Assembly: GCA_033977485.1 (NCBI GenBank)
Contig: CM066984.1
Location: 30,671,501-30,735,500 of the forward strand
Length of the DNA: 64,000 nucleotides
Reading direction: 5' to 3'
From: Hydrangea macrophylla
Taxonomy: Eukaryota > Streptophyta > Magnoliopsida > Cornales > Hydrangeaceae
In this document: positions 34,486 to 45,465 of the stretch, in pieces
Position numbering within the stretch: the first letter of the stretch is position 1
Layout: the number at the start of each line of letters is the position of its first letter
Notes under the pieces: generated by a model
Databases searched by the model: none
Told to the model about the DNA's origin: nothing
The model's input: only the letters and a program-made list of their open reading frames with translations
Translations under genes and position numbers: made by a program

Positions 34486-36455
34486 CTTTATTAACTTGTA
34501 AACTTAAAAAGTTTTATTTAAAAACAAAGAACATAATGTTCAATACTCCTTATTATACAACAAAGATTTGAAATAGAATAACGAACAAGAAGAAACAGAA
34601 TCAAACGTTCACCTATATCATGAAAAACAATCTCAAGCACATGCATCGTATAAATCAATAGAGTTTCTCATAAAATTGCACGTGTGTGATATGGTAGTCA
34701 AATGAACACGCGCTTGTCATAAACTTGGAATATAACTCGGATAACCATCTAACTATGTCTTGACTACGAATCTCACAATGAATTACACTCTAAAATAAAA
34801 CACTCAGAAACAGGTGTAATTTTTCAAAAATATGTGAGTAAAAGAAATATATTTTCAAAACGAGAAATGCTCACATATGACATGAAAAAGACGCATGACA
34901 CGAAAAAACAGTAGTCTCATGGATAAGATGCCAATAATCAAGAGAAATTAATCATTACCATGTTTTAATCCCCCTCCCATCGTTTTCATATCCAAACCAT
35001 GTTTCCTAGGATCAAATAGGACTTTTCACAGGTTGTAATGTAGCTCAGGCAATGAAAAATGATAGAAAGGATTCATTAGGTAGTTTTCAGGATGGCATTG
35101 TAAGGCATGTTCGATTTCTTTCATTCATCTCTTCTACCAACTTTCATCTTTTCTTTCTCTTCATTCCTTTTCATTCATTTTTCTTCTTTTCTTTCATTTT
35201 TTTTTTCCAACCTTCCTCTTCTTTATTTTTTTCCTTTTCCTTTTTCCTTCTCGTTGCTGTTGAAACAAATATTCAATAAATAACACGGCAACCACCCCAA
35301 TAGCATCTTGTCTTTTTCTTTTCAATCACACATCGCCTTAACACCACTAAAAGTTGATCAATCTTTCAGGGGTGAACTCCAAGTTGGCCAAATTGGAGCA
35401 AAAAAACAGGATAATGGTAATTTAAGAAAGAAATGGCATTTCAATGGCTCAAAGGGCGAACTAAGGAAATTTTTTAATTTATCGGATGGTAGTAAACAAA
35501 GAAGGCCTATCATCATGTCCTATAGTCATATGGTTCTTCAACATGTACGACAGAAGATTATTTAGCATGGTAACAAATATTTTAACTTGACTATCAACCA
35601 AAACAAGAATAATGAGACTAAACAACAAGTAGATGCGCTATTTCAATGAAATTCGACAAACACAATGTATTTATAACCCTCAAAACTGAAAAGATGGGCT
35701 CAAAAGCTCACTGGGTTTAGTCTCCACCTTGTGTTATCTAGAAATCCGAATCATATTATAGTTCACAACCAACATGTATTCAAACAACTACGTGCAGTGC
35801 ATAGGTTTGTGTGCAAATTTATGATATAAAACTACGATTCAAACAATACATAACTTAAAATATTACATCATGACTTTAGCAAATATTTAACCACATATTC
35901 TCATGTTTACCATTCTATAACAATTCAAAGTTATTGAACAAGAAGTATCAAATTGATATTCTAAAAACGTCAGTAATATCGTTTATTTAAACACACTTAT
36001 TGAAAAATTTTAAAATTTTGCATAAAATAATGTGCATGTGTGTGCATACCCCCAAACCTAAACCTTTCATTGCCCCCAATGAAACAATAAAACGAAAGAA
36101 AGGAGAGTACGTAAGGAAGGAACGATAGTACCACGATCTTGACAAGCATAGAACAGGTGAACACAAAGGAATATGGTTATAAAGTTCAATGTTACCTGCT
36201 ACTGTGTAATAAAAAAAAACTAACTAACGAAAGAATATTAAAAGTAAATAAACAAAAATATACAACAAAAACTAATCGAAACTAAACGAAACGACTAACC
36301 GGAATAAAACATAAAAGTATAAATGGAATAAAGAAAACAACAACTAACTCGATCTATAATAGCTTAATAAACAAAAAACAGAAACAAAAACATTATCAGA
36401 ACAAGTATGGGGGAAGGATACAGAAAATAAAAGAGAAAAACAGGAATTGGGGAAA

Positions 36456-36504
36456 TCGCGCGAGCGGTCCGCGCGAGCGGCCGTCGCGCGCGCGAATTCC
36501 CAGG

Positions 36505-36550
<46 letters not shown>

Positions 36551-36706
36551 TTCGCGCGAGCGAGGTACCTCGCGCCCGCGATTCCAGGCGCGAGGAGATC
36601 CTGAGGCCTCATAAAAAGCAAACAACAAAAAAAACACTAAGGGGCAATCTCGCGCCAGCGGGCCGCGCGAGCGACGTCTCGCGCGAGCGGGCCGCGCGCG
36701 CGAGTT
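36456..36706 (-). repeat. Internal CpG arrays and 40-base poly-T of A2
   Basis: CGCGCGAGCGG-type clusters lie at 36456-36494, 36552-36592 and 36649-36706. Between the first two is an uninterrupted run of T at 36507-36546 (poly-A on the sense strand). The clusters resemble the array in the A2 LTR, so one sequence type occurs in both LTR and interior. Confidence 0.88.
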
Positions 36707-36912
36707 GGTGTTTTCCATTTTTTGGCTAAAATTTTGTATATACTATTAAAATAAATTAATACCAACCCCTAAACCTGTCCAGAATGTCCAAAACAGACAC
36801 AAACAGACTCAAAAACGACCAAAACAAAGAAAACAGACGACATTAAGCTTGGGTTGCCTCCCAAGAAGCGCTAACTTTTATGTCTTCAGCTAGACCATTC
36901 TAGCTCAAAATT

Positions 36913-39612
36913 TTATGGAGGCCGTAAATCGGACTGTGTACCCCTAAGGATGTCAGGTAGAGCTCGGTGGTACGCAGAAATAACATCGCTTTGAATTAAA
37001 TCGATTAACGGTTTGTCATTATGTTCGAATCGATTTCTTACCTTCCGAGTAGATTCCGCATTAGGGTCCACGAGATTAGGATTCATCCACTCATCATCCT
37101 CTACATTATTTCCCGCACTTATATTTACTACGTTCTTAGGCTCAATATTCCGTGTAACCTCACTACCCTCCACACCTAGATAATCATCGTCTTTGGGAGG
37201 TTGATCAACAGCATTAAAAACATTTAATTTTAATTTTATATTCCCGAACGACACTTTCATCACCCCTGTTCTACAGTTAACACGTGCGTTAGCCGTGGCT
37301 AAAAATGGACGACCAAGAATGACAGGAGTGTGTTTCCTAGCATCTAGCACCGGTTCAGTGTCAAGGACCATAAAATCAACGGGATAGAAACATTGATCAA
37401 CTTTTACTAGCAAGTCTTCGACGATTCCTCTAGGTATTTTAACAGAACGATCCGCTAATTGAATAGTAGCGGCCGTAGGCTTAAGTTCCCCTAAACCTAA
37501 TTGTTTATAAACGTGATAAGGTAAAAGGTTAACACTCGCTCCTAAGTCAAGGAGAGCCCGATGAATGATAGTGTCACCTATGACACATGAAATCGTAGGC
37601 GTACCTAGATCTTTATATTTTGGAGGAGCGTGTTGGAATATAGAGCTTACTTTTTCCGTGAGGAAGACCTTCTTAGGAGTATGACTACGTATTTTGCGTT
37701 TTTGAGTACAAAGGTCTTTTAAACATTTAGCATAAGCAGGAATTTGTTTTATAGCATCGAGGAAAGGAATATTTATTTTGACTTGTTTAAACACCTCGAG
37801 TATATCCTCAACCTTAGACTTTTTATTTGTAAGATTAGACGGCTCCCCAACATTAGGTGGATATGGCATTCTCGGAATATAATTCGTTGGGACCGATTCG
37901 TTTTCTTTTTTATTTTTATCCATGTCCTCACCCATCTTATTCGAGTTAGTATTCATATCTTTCACATTCTCATTCGGGATTTCTTTTACCTCTTCTTCTC
38001 GTGTAGTCAACCTAGTTGAGACGGCGTTTACTTGTTCATTCGACCCCTTAACCTCATATTGTCCCTTAGGGTTTTGAATTGTTTGACTAGGCAACGTCCC
38101 CTCGTTTCTACGACTCACTACAGTAGCTAGTTGTCCCATTTGGGATTCAAGCTTCGCAATGGATTGTGTGTGTGAGTGCACTATTTGTGCTTGTGCCTGT
38201 ACTTGCGTTTCAATAGTCTTAAGGGACGCCAACACCTTTTCCTCAAAAGCATTACCCCTTGAAGGATTCGAATTAGGAGGCGGTTGTTGGTATTGATTAG
38301 GTTGAAACTGAGGTCGATACGCATTTGGAAAGTTAGTCGCCTCATTAGGATTATTATTATTATTTTTCCACGAGAAGTTAGGATGGTTTCTCCATGGCGC
38401 GTCCGGATTATTAGTAGTTGCATTATAATTATTTCGTGGGTATTGTTGAATAGAATTAATGTGTTGCTCCACGAATTCCGGAAATTGACTCGCCGATGGA
38501 CATGCAAGTATCGAATGTGAAGGATCGGAACATAATGCACAGATTTCACGAGCGGGTGAGGCTGTCGTTTGGTTCATTGTCATAAGTCGGTCAAGTTTTT
38601 TAGATAATTCTTGAAATTCAATAGAATGACTCGACTCAAACTTCACCTCTCGTTTGGTTGGAGGAAAATATCCTTCCGAACGTACCGACACAGCCTGATG
38701 CATCGAGTTCTCGCTTAATGTTTCAAATATTTTCCAGGCCTCATCGGCGCTTTTGTGTAGGAAAGTTCCCGCACAAACGGCATCAACGGTATTACGGACC
38801 GAGGGAATAAGTCCCTCGTAGAAGACCTGAACAAGTTGCCACTTAGGAACTTGATGATGTGGACACGAGCGTAATAATTCTTTAAATTTTTCCCACGTGT
38901 CGTAGAGTGATTCCCCATCTTGCATCACAAAGTTTGTTATTGATTTTCTTATCTGGTTTGTACGCATAATCGGGAAAAACTTTTGTAAAAATGCGGTGTG
39001 TAAATCTTCCCATGTTCTAATTGTGTTTGGCTCCAAAGATTGGAGCCAATATTTAGCTTTGTCCTTTAATGAGAATGGAAAGAGCCGCATTTTTAATTCA
39101 TCATCAGTAAAATTTTGAATTTTCAAAGTGGAGCATATGTCTTGAAAATCTCCTAAGTGTTTATATGGATCTTCATTTAGACGGCCATGGAAAGATGGAA
39201 GCAGCGAGATGGTAGACGACTTTATCTCAAAGTGAGATGCCGTCGCCTCCGGTAAATCGATACAAGTTTGTGGCGTGTACGTCGTAGGAATAAAGTAGTC
39301 TTTAAGCGGAGGTGGTGGTGGTATATTAGGATTATTCATATTAGCTCCGTTGTTATTTTGGTTGTTGTCGTTATTATTTCCAATGTCTGCCATTTTAATT
39401 GGTTCTATGTTATTAAAGCGTGGTTTCTTTAGTTTTTGAAGAGTACTACGTATTTCAGATTCAAATAACGACGTTGGTTTTGGTGTCAAATCGTCGTCTA
39501 TTACAAACCTAGTTCCAGAAGTTAAATTTGAAGACTTGTTAAGTCTTAATGTACGTTCAAGTTCAGAGTCTAAAGGTTGTAATTCTGGTTTGTTTGAACG
39601 GGTACCTAACAT
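36913..39612 (-). CDS. Athila-type gag-protease polyprotein, intact (A2)
   Basis: The 899-codon frame is uninterrupted. Residues about 130-310 are the capsid-forming gag domain (SFHGRLNEDPYKHL, FPFSLKDKAKYWLQSL). A zinc knuckle CALCSDPSHSILAC (CX2CX4HX4C) lies at about 360. A low-complexity N/P/Q region follows. The aspartic protease has LLDLGASVNLLP, the DLGAS form usual in Athila-type elements, and ILGRPFLATANA. The frame stops in the linker where RT would normally follow. Gag would form particles and the protease would cut it; other enzymes must come in trans. The first methionine, at 39612, is taken as start. Confidence 0.95.
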   Translation of the reverse strand: MLGTRSNKPELQPLDSELERTLRLNKSSNLTSGTRFVIDDDLTPKPTSLFESEIRSTLQKLKKPRFNNIEPIKMADIGNNNDNNQNNNGANMNNPNIPPPPPLKDYFIPTTYTPQTCIDLPEATASHFEIKSSTISLLPSFHGRLNEDPYKHLGDFQDICSTLKIQNFTDDELKMRLFPFSLKDKAKYWLQSLEPNTIRTWEDLHTAFLQKFFPIMRTNQIRKSITNFVMQDGESLYDTWEKFKELLRSCPHHQVPKWQLVQVFYEGLIPSVRNTVDAVCAGTFLHKSADEAWKIFETLSENSMHQAVSVRSEGYFPPTKREVKFESSHSIEFQELSKKLDRLMTMNQTTASPAREICALCSDPSHSILACPSASQFPEFVEQHINSIQQYPRNNYNATTNNPDAPWRNHPNFSWKNNNNNPNEATNFPNAYRPQFQPNQYQQPPPNSNPSRGNAFEEKVLASLKTIETQVQAQAQIVHSHTQSIAKLESQMGQLATVVSRRNEGTLPSQTIQNPKGQYEVKGSNEQVNAVSTRLTTREEEVKEIPNENVKDMNTNSNKMGEDMDKNKKENESVPTNYIPRMPYPPNVGEPSNLTNKKSKVEDILEVFKQVKINIPFLDAIKQIPAYAKCLKDLCTQKRKIRSHTPKKVFLTEKVSSIFQHAPPKYKDLGTPTISCVIGDTIIHRALLDLGASVNLLPYHVYKQLGLGELKPTAATIQLADRSVKIPRGIVEDLLVKVDQCFYPVDFMVLDTEPVLDARKHTPVILGRPFLATANARVNCRTGVMKVSFGNIKLKLNVFNAVDQPPKDDDYLGVEGSEVTRNIEPKNVVNISAGNNVEDDEWMNPNLVDPNAESTRKVRNRFEHNDKPLIDLIQSDVISAYHRALPDILRGTQSDLRPP

Positions 39613-40094
39613 AAACTAAAAGAAAAGAAAAGAAATTAAAAACAAAGACTGACTCAACTAAAAAAAAACAAATAGCAAGCAATCACGCAACTAAGATAAC
39701 CAGCACTCAACTACTATGATGCATGCAAATTATCCTGTAATGCAATGACCGCGTCAAGCCCAGCGCCCCGGGTTTCCTAGCTAATGCAGTGCAATTAACC
39801 TTAAACTAATGCAAATAGTGCGTCACAGCGCCCTGACTTACAGCGGTTTAAAGCGAATTTCCAAAGGAAGCAACTTATTTAATTTTATTTATATTTTATT
39901 TTTGCGTAAGCTCCTTTGATGTAATTAGCTGCTCCACTCGGAAACGTTGACTACAAAATAAAAGAAAAAGTTAGTAACTAAAATTAAAACGAAAAATAAG
40001 AAAAATAAAAACTAATCTAATATTTACGAATTAACTAAACTACGATTATAAAACTAAGAGTAGTAATGCAATCCCCGGCAACGTCGCCAAAAAT
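39613..40094 (-). other. Leader and primer-binding site of A2
   Basis: Minus-strand TGGCGACGTTGCCGGGGATTG at 40069-40089 lies a few bases after the 5' LTR and matches the Athila/Tat-type primer-binding site. The remaining 450 bp up to the gag start hold no gene. Confidence 0.88.
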
Positions 40095-41455
40095 TGATCT
40101 TGTCAGAATCAAGATATAAAAATATTCTTTACTTTTCAAAAGATTTGCAGTGTGGAAGTAAAGGTCGAACCCACAGAGATTGATTACTACAGCAACTTAA
40201 TTTTAAAACCTAAGTCTAATTAATTAGGAAAAATGGATTTTGATTTGGATTTAATTAAACTAATAACAATAAAAATAAATCTAAACTATGAAAGCAATTA
40301 AAAGTGTTTTAAATAATGTTTAAGGGAACCTAGGATTGCAATTCCACCACTAGCTTCATAATAGGAATATTTATGAATTACTTTAGCTTATTACGTTGGA
40401 TGAATATGGGGAATTGTAGCTACAAGCCCAACTCCTCCGACAAGAAGATAATCATGGTTCAAGCACCAACATAATCCATCTGCGGATAGCACGAATTATC
40501 TCACACTAAACTAGGGTTGTGATCTAATCCGTCTAACCTAGGCATGGACTATTCGGATACTTGATAGCACGAATCAATAAAGCACCATCACATGTAAACA
40601 ACCTAAACAAGCACAGCAAGAATAGATCGTTGAGCACATCACAGTCAAAATAGGTCTAAGACAAGAATAAATTCTGAAAGCAACGATTTAATCAATAGTG
40701 GTACGATTTATTTATAAAAATCCTCTAAACATGTGACTGTCATCCATACATAATACAACTAAAATAAAAGCATAAATAAAACCCTATTACTCATCTAGGG
40801 CTTCATTGAAACCCTAGATCAATGATCTAGCCGTCCATGGAAGTGATAGATAGCAAGAGGTTGATGGAGGAGGCCATGGAAACCCTTGGTCTTCTTCTTC
40901 TTCTCCTTGCTTCCCTCTCTTCAATGGCTGGAAGTATGGTTGTAGAATGTGTATAATGGTTGCCAACCCTCTAATTGAGTAAATTTGGAGTTTAAATAGA
41001 GTTTGTACAAGCTTTGGAAGGCGTCCTAACCCGAAACGAACTGAAACGCATGTAATTTACAGTCTGGACGTCGTTTAGCAGTCTCGTTTGCACAGGAGTC
41101 TTCAGTATACTGAAATACGCAACTTTGGTTTTTGGGCATATCGCGCGAGCGGGTCGCGCGAGCGCGACTTTTGGTACCTCGCGCGCGCGGATCGCGCGAG
41201 CGAGTTATTGGGGGTCTCGCGCGAGCGGATCGCCCGAGCGACTATCTGATTTTCGCGCCAGCGGACCGCGCGCGCGACATTGGTTTTTCAGCTTCTTTCT
41301 TTCTGACTTTTCACCCTGTTTAGCCTGGTTTAGCTGATTTCTTCCAAAACTTGTCAGAAACTAGAAAACGAAGTAAAAATATACAAAAACAAGATAAAAA
41401 GGCACTAACAAATGCACGTTAAAGCGTATAATTAGGAGTAGTTCTCTCCCGATCA
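40095..41455 (-). repeat. 5' LTR of element A2
   Basis: Partner of 32937-34292. CpG array at 41140-41278, TATA-like TATTTAAA (minus) at 40991-40998. A 4-bp indel near 41415 and about 10 substitutions distinguish the pair. Confidence 0.93.
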
Positions 41456-43015
41456 GTGGTCAATGTTCGATCTTTCGATTTATCATGACTTATCCGCTAT
41501 GCAACTCTTGCAAAATAGCCATGACTCCCGAACCTATTTGATCTCTAAGTTTCTGAATAATGCCCCGTGTGGGATCCCTTATCCATATCTTAGCTAGTGT
41601 GTACCATTAACTAGGATCCAATCACAACCGTCTCAAGTAGCGCCTCCGTGTGGTGGTCACCCTCTAACACGTCTAATTGATCCTATCCATAGGAAGTTCA
41701 CATCTAGTAACCAATGAGCAGTGTACCCTCCGTATGGAATGATCACCCCTGGCGAGGTGACACAGAATACACTACTCATCTTACAATGAACCGTTAATGG
41801 AAGATCGTGGGTGTTATTTGATAAGACCCTCTTCCACTAGATTTAGTAAATTAAGGATTTTGCTTTTGAAAAATGTTTCCACACACTACCCATAAACATC
41901 CAATGTTTACTAATGTGTTGAAACCGGTTTTTGAATTTTATTTTAGAAAACTTGTTTTAAGTGCATGCAACAATGTATTATATGCCAATCACAAAACAAG
42001 CACATAAAACAAAAAACTAAAATGAAATATAGGCATTCAAACAATGCCTCTATCTCCCATGGCTCTATTTCCATAGAACCACCTTCTTGGTTTGGTCGCC
42101 TCCGGCTCCATCTTTATGGACAACGGCTCCTTGCTCCATCTACATGGAATTTCTAATTCTATTACATTGGACCTATGCTTCTTTTGAAGCTTACAATTTA
42201 TCTAGAAAAAGGAAATAGCAAAAAAGAAATAAAAGGCTAGGAAAACCGGTGCGACTTTCCTTTTCGTAGGATTGAAGCCGCAGCGCCCTTTACATACGCC
42301 TTAAAACCAAACCATTAATAAATTACAACATGTACCAATCTCAAACAATTTAAATATAAATATTTAAACGACTTGGTGCCACGGGAGATAGCGACTTATT
42401 TTGCTGCAAAAGGGTTAGTCGTACACGCATCCACACATACATAACAAATATATGTAACTATTGGAACACTTAATTGATTCACACAGTATATAAACACTTT
42501 ACATACTGAATTAGAACTTAAAACAGCATCTTACTTCTCTGTCACAGTTCGATCGATCGAAGACCGTTCGATCGCTCGAACCTTCGATCGATTGAACACT
42601 GTTCAATCGCTTGAACATTCTGTTTCACATAATGATTTGAAAATTTTACAGAATATTTTAAAATTAAAGTTTTTAATTTCAAAACACTTTAAAACTGTGA
42701 AACAGAGAACCTGACAAAGTATCTATCTCGATCGATCGAACTTCATTCGATCGATCGAATACCAGAAGGTTCGATCGATCGAAGATTGTTCGATCGATTG
42801 AGAACAGAATGTTCGATCGATCGAAACAAGTTCGATCGATCGAACCCACCTTGCATCCTATGCAATCACAGTTTTGTATTCTGCTGCGATAACACTGCAG
42901 AAACAGATCTGTGACGATGCAGTTTCGAAAACAGTTCTAAAATCAACATGCAAATCAAAACTAGGATTCCAAGAACGCATCTATAGATCCAAACGAACGT
43001 GGCTCTGATACCAAT
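41456..43015 (-). other. Leader of element II, LTR-proximal part
   Basis: It continues the leader interrupted by A2. Palindrome clusters lie at 42548-42617 and 42727-42844. The primer-binding site ATTGGTATCAGAGCCA (minus) is at 43000-43015. No gene is seen; the frame 41965-42156 is short and unsupported. Confidence 0.9.
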
Positions 43016-44510
43016 TGAAGGAAAAGTGGTTTAAAGTTAGAGTTTAAACGCGCAGCGGAAATAGGTTAAGTTATATAACTTTTGGTATTCCAGGATCTAC
43101 TACTCGTCAATTCCATAGATACGTACAAGGAGGTGCAAGAATTATACCTTAGTGTCTTGAACCCAATTCTGAAACTTTAACTTCCAGCAGCCTCCACTAG
43201 ATGATCTTCACCCTTATGACTCCTGCGGATGCCTGCCGGAAAGACTAGGGTTGGTGGGAACCCTAATAGAGAGGATAGGAAGGTTTTGGGAAGACTATGA
43301 TAGTTTCTGCAGCTTCTACGTATAAAAACGACGATCCCGTACTTCCAGAACGCAGCTGCCCTATTTATAGATTTCCAGAACCGACCTAGACTTCGATCTA
43401 TCGAAGTGACTTCGATCGATCGAACCTTCGATCGATCGAACCATTCTCGATCGATCGAACCTGCTGACTTCAATCGATCGAACATACTTCAATCGATCGA
43501 ACTTGTCTTAACAGCTTCCTCAAGTGTCTTTCCAAGCATCCTAGCGGAGCTAAGAGTGGGACCTCCTAGGCTCTTTATTGTTGGCTCAGACCAGTTTGTT
43601 AATTACCATGACCAAACTCTTTGATCAGCAAACTAACTAACTGGTCAGTTAACGTTTATTCCACTATAAAACGATAACTGAACTCCAACGCAAAAGAACA
43701 TATCCGAAGCGATAACTAGACTTGTATGGTGTACTAATGTCCCTCTACCGTCAGCATTCGTAATCATATTCAGGTAGTCGGATAACTGTTACTGTCAACC
43801 TGAATCATGATTACTTCTTGTATTCCTTGAGTCTCATTCACTACTCATGATTACCAAACATGTTGATAACTCTTATCAACAAGACTGCATTACTCAGTAA
43901 TCAACTTGGTGACATTCTCAAGGGAATGCTTACTCTGAATCAGAGGGTAGATTCTATCTTGACAATATATGTTCACAACCCTATGGACATGACATACCCA
44001 AGATACCCAGGTGTTGATCTTCTATAGACCTCACTGATTGGTAAGTCAAAGCAGCCATATCCATAGTCTGTGTTCATAATCATCTCAAGATTGAGAACAC
44101 GTACCTTATACAAGTTATGAGTTCCTATTGACTGTTGACAGCCTTAAGCGTCAATAGGAAAGCTCAGGTCCGTCAATGCACTATAAGCACTAGCATATCA
44201 ACTAAGAGCTACACTCTAGTGATTGAGATTAATCACTCGATCCAATGGTAGTTAATTATGCTACAGTGTAGACCTGATGAGGTATCCAGTCTCATCATCC
44301 ACTGTGACATATTCTAAGTATCAAAGAATAGTAATTCGTATCTCACTTGTGTGTATCTCATACACACACGAATTGCTTACTATGATACTTAAGGACAAAA
44401 CAATCATCTCATGAAAGAAACATACACAATGAAATGTAAAGCTGATATCCATATATTATAATGCTAATGTCTCATACATAAAGTAATGGTTTGAGGGCAC
44501 AAACCCAACA
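43016..44510 (-). repeat. 5' LTR of element II
   Basis: 1,495 bp, partner of 18705-20199. TATA box at 43361-43370 (minus), palindrome array at 43392-43501. Confidence 0.95.
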
Positions 44511-44515
44511 CTATC

Positions 44516-45465
44516 TTCATAGAACCACCTTCTTGGTTTGGTCGCCTCCGGCTTCATCTTCATGGACAATGGTTTGCTCCTCCATCTTCATGGAATTTCT
44601 AATTGTATTACATTGGTCCTATGCTTCTTTCAAAGCTTACAATTTATATAGAAATAAAAAAATCAATAAAATAAAAGGCTAGGGATATCGGTGCGACTTT
44701 CCTTTTCGCAGGATTAAAGTCGCAGCGCCCTTTACACATGCCTTAAAACTAAACCAAAATTTAATATACACCAATCACAAACTGGATACAAAATAAAATT
44801 TACTGACGATTGGTGCCATGGGAGATAGTGGTCTAGTCTTTGCTACAAAAAGGTTAGTTGCACAAACAACTATGCCTATATAATAGAATATATGTCTATT
44901 GGAACCCCTAATTAGTTTTCACATTCCATGAACTCTTCATGGAATGAATTTAGAACATAAAATAGCATCCTGGTTCTCTGTCACCCTTCGATCGATCGAA
45001 CCTTTGATCGATTGAACATAGTTCAATCAATTGAACTTTCAGTTTCACAGAATGATTAAAAATTTTAATAGAACAATATTATAAAATCAAAGTAAATTAT
45101 TTTAAAACTTGTAAAACTATTAATAGAACATCTAGACAGAGAATCAGTTTCGATCGATCGAACAGACGTCAATCGATCGAACCGAATAATGTTCGATCGA
45201 TCGAACTAAGTTTGATCACTTGAAACTCGCATTGGTTAGATCGATCGAAACTTTTTCAATCGATCGATCGAACACAACCAATTTCAATCGATTAAAACTA
45301 CCATGCATCTAATGCTATCATTGATTTGTTTTCTGCTGCAAAACTGCTACAGAAATAGATCAGTGACTATGCAGTTTCAAAAATAGTTCTAAAAACAACA
45401 TGCAATTCAATCTAGTTTTACAAAAGGCATCTATAGATCCAAATAAGTGTGGCTCTGATACCAAT
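44516..45465 (-). other. Leader of element III, LTR-proximal part
   Basis: It continues 17942-18704 after the element II insertion. Palindrome clusters are decayed (44985-45030, 45149-45295), with many CG-to-TG or CA changes. The primer-binding site is at 45450-45465. Confidence 0.9.

Larger units (their letters stand above)
34293..36912 (-). other. 3' region of A2 downstream of gag-protease
   Basis: There is no recognisable RT, RNase H, integrase or envelope-like protein. In order from the LTR: polypurine tract; conserved structured block 34377-34485; pyrimidine-rich run 35100-35260; A/T-rich text; then CpG arrays around a 40-base poly-T. The order of block and run matches V and VI. The frame 36364-36621 is generated by the poly-T (poly-lysine) and is not a gene. 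Confidence 0.85.
32937..41455 (-). mobile_element. Athila-like element A2, gag-protease only, young
   Basis: The LTRs are 1,356 and 1,361 bp (minus-strand TGATCGGG...GATCA), about 10 substitutions apart by eye. A primer-binding site, an intact 899-codon gag-protease frame and a long 3' region lie between. No RT, RNase H or integrase is found anywhere in the 5.8-kb interior. The element sits in the leader of II. A clean 5-bp duplication is not seen, and seven bases that belong after the LTR (CAAAAAT, 32930-32936) remain at the outer edge of the 3' LTR. Confidence 0.93.
18705..44510 (-). mobile_element. Ty1/copia element II, split by I and A2
   Basis: The target duplication CTATC is perfect (18700-18704 and 44511-44515). 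The LTRs are both 1,495 bp and differ at about 14 sites by eye, most of them clustered at 43840-44090. Without insertions it is about 8.6 kb. Minus-strand order: 5' LTR 43016-44510, leader, gag, pol, 3' LTR 18705-20199. The pol is broken by a deletion, nonsense codons and a frameshift. Confidence 0.96.

Noticed and set aside
36364..36621. Poly-lysine frame
   Set aside because: Produced by the 40-base poly-T run on the opposite strand.
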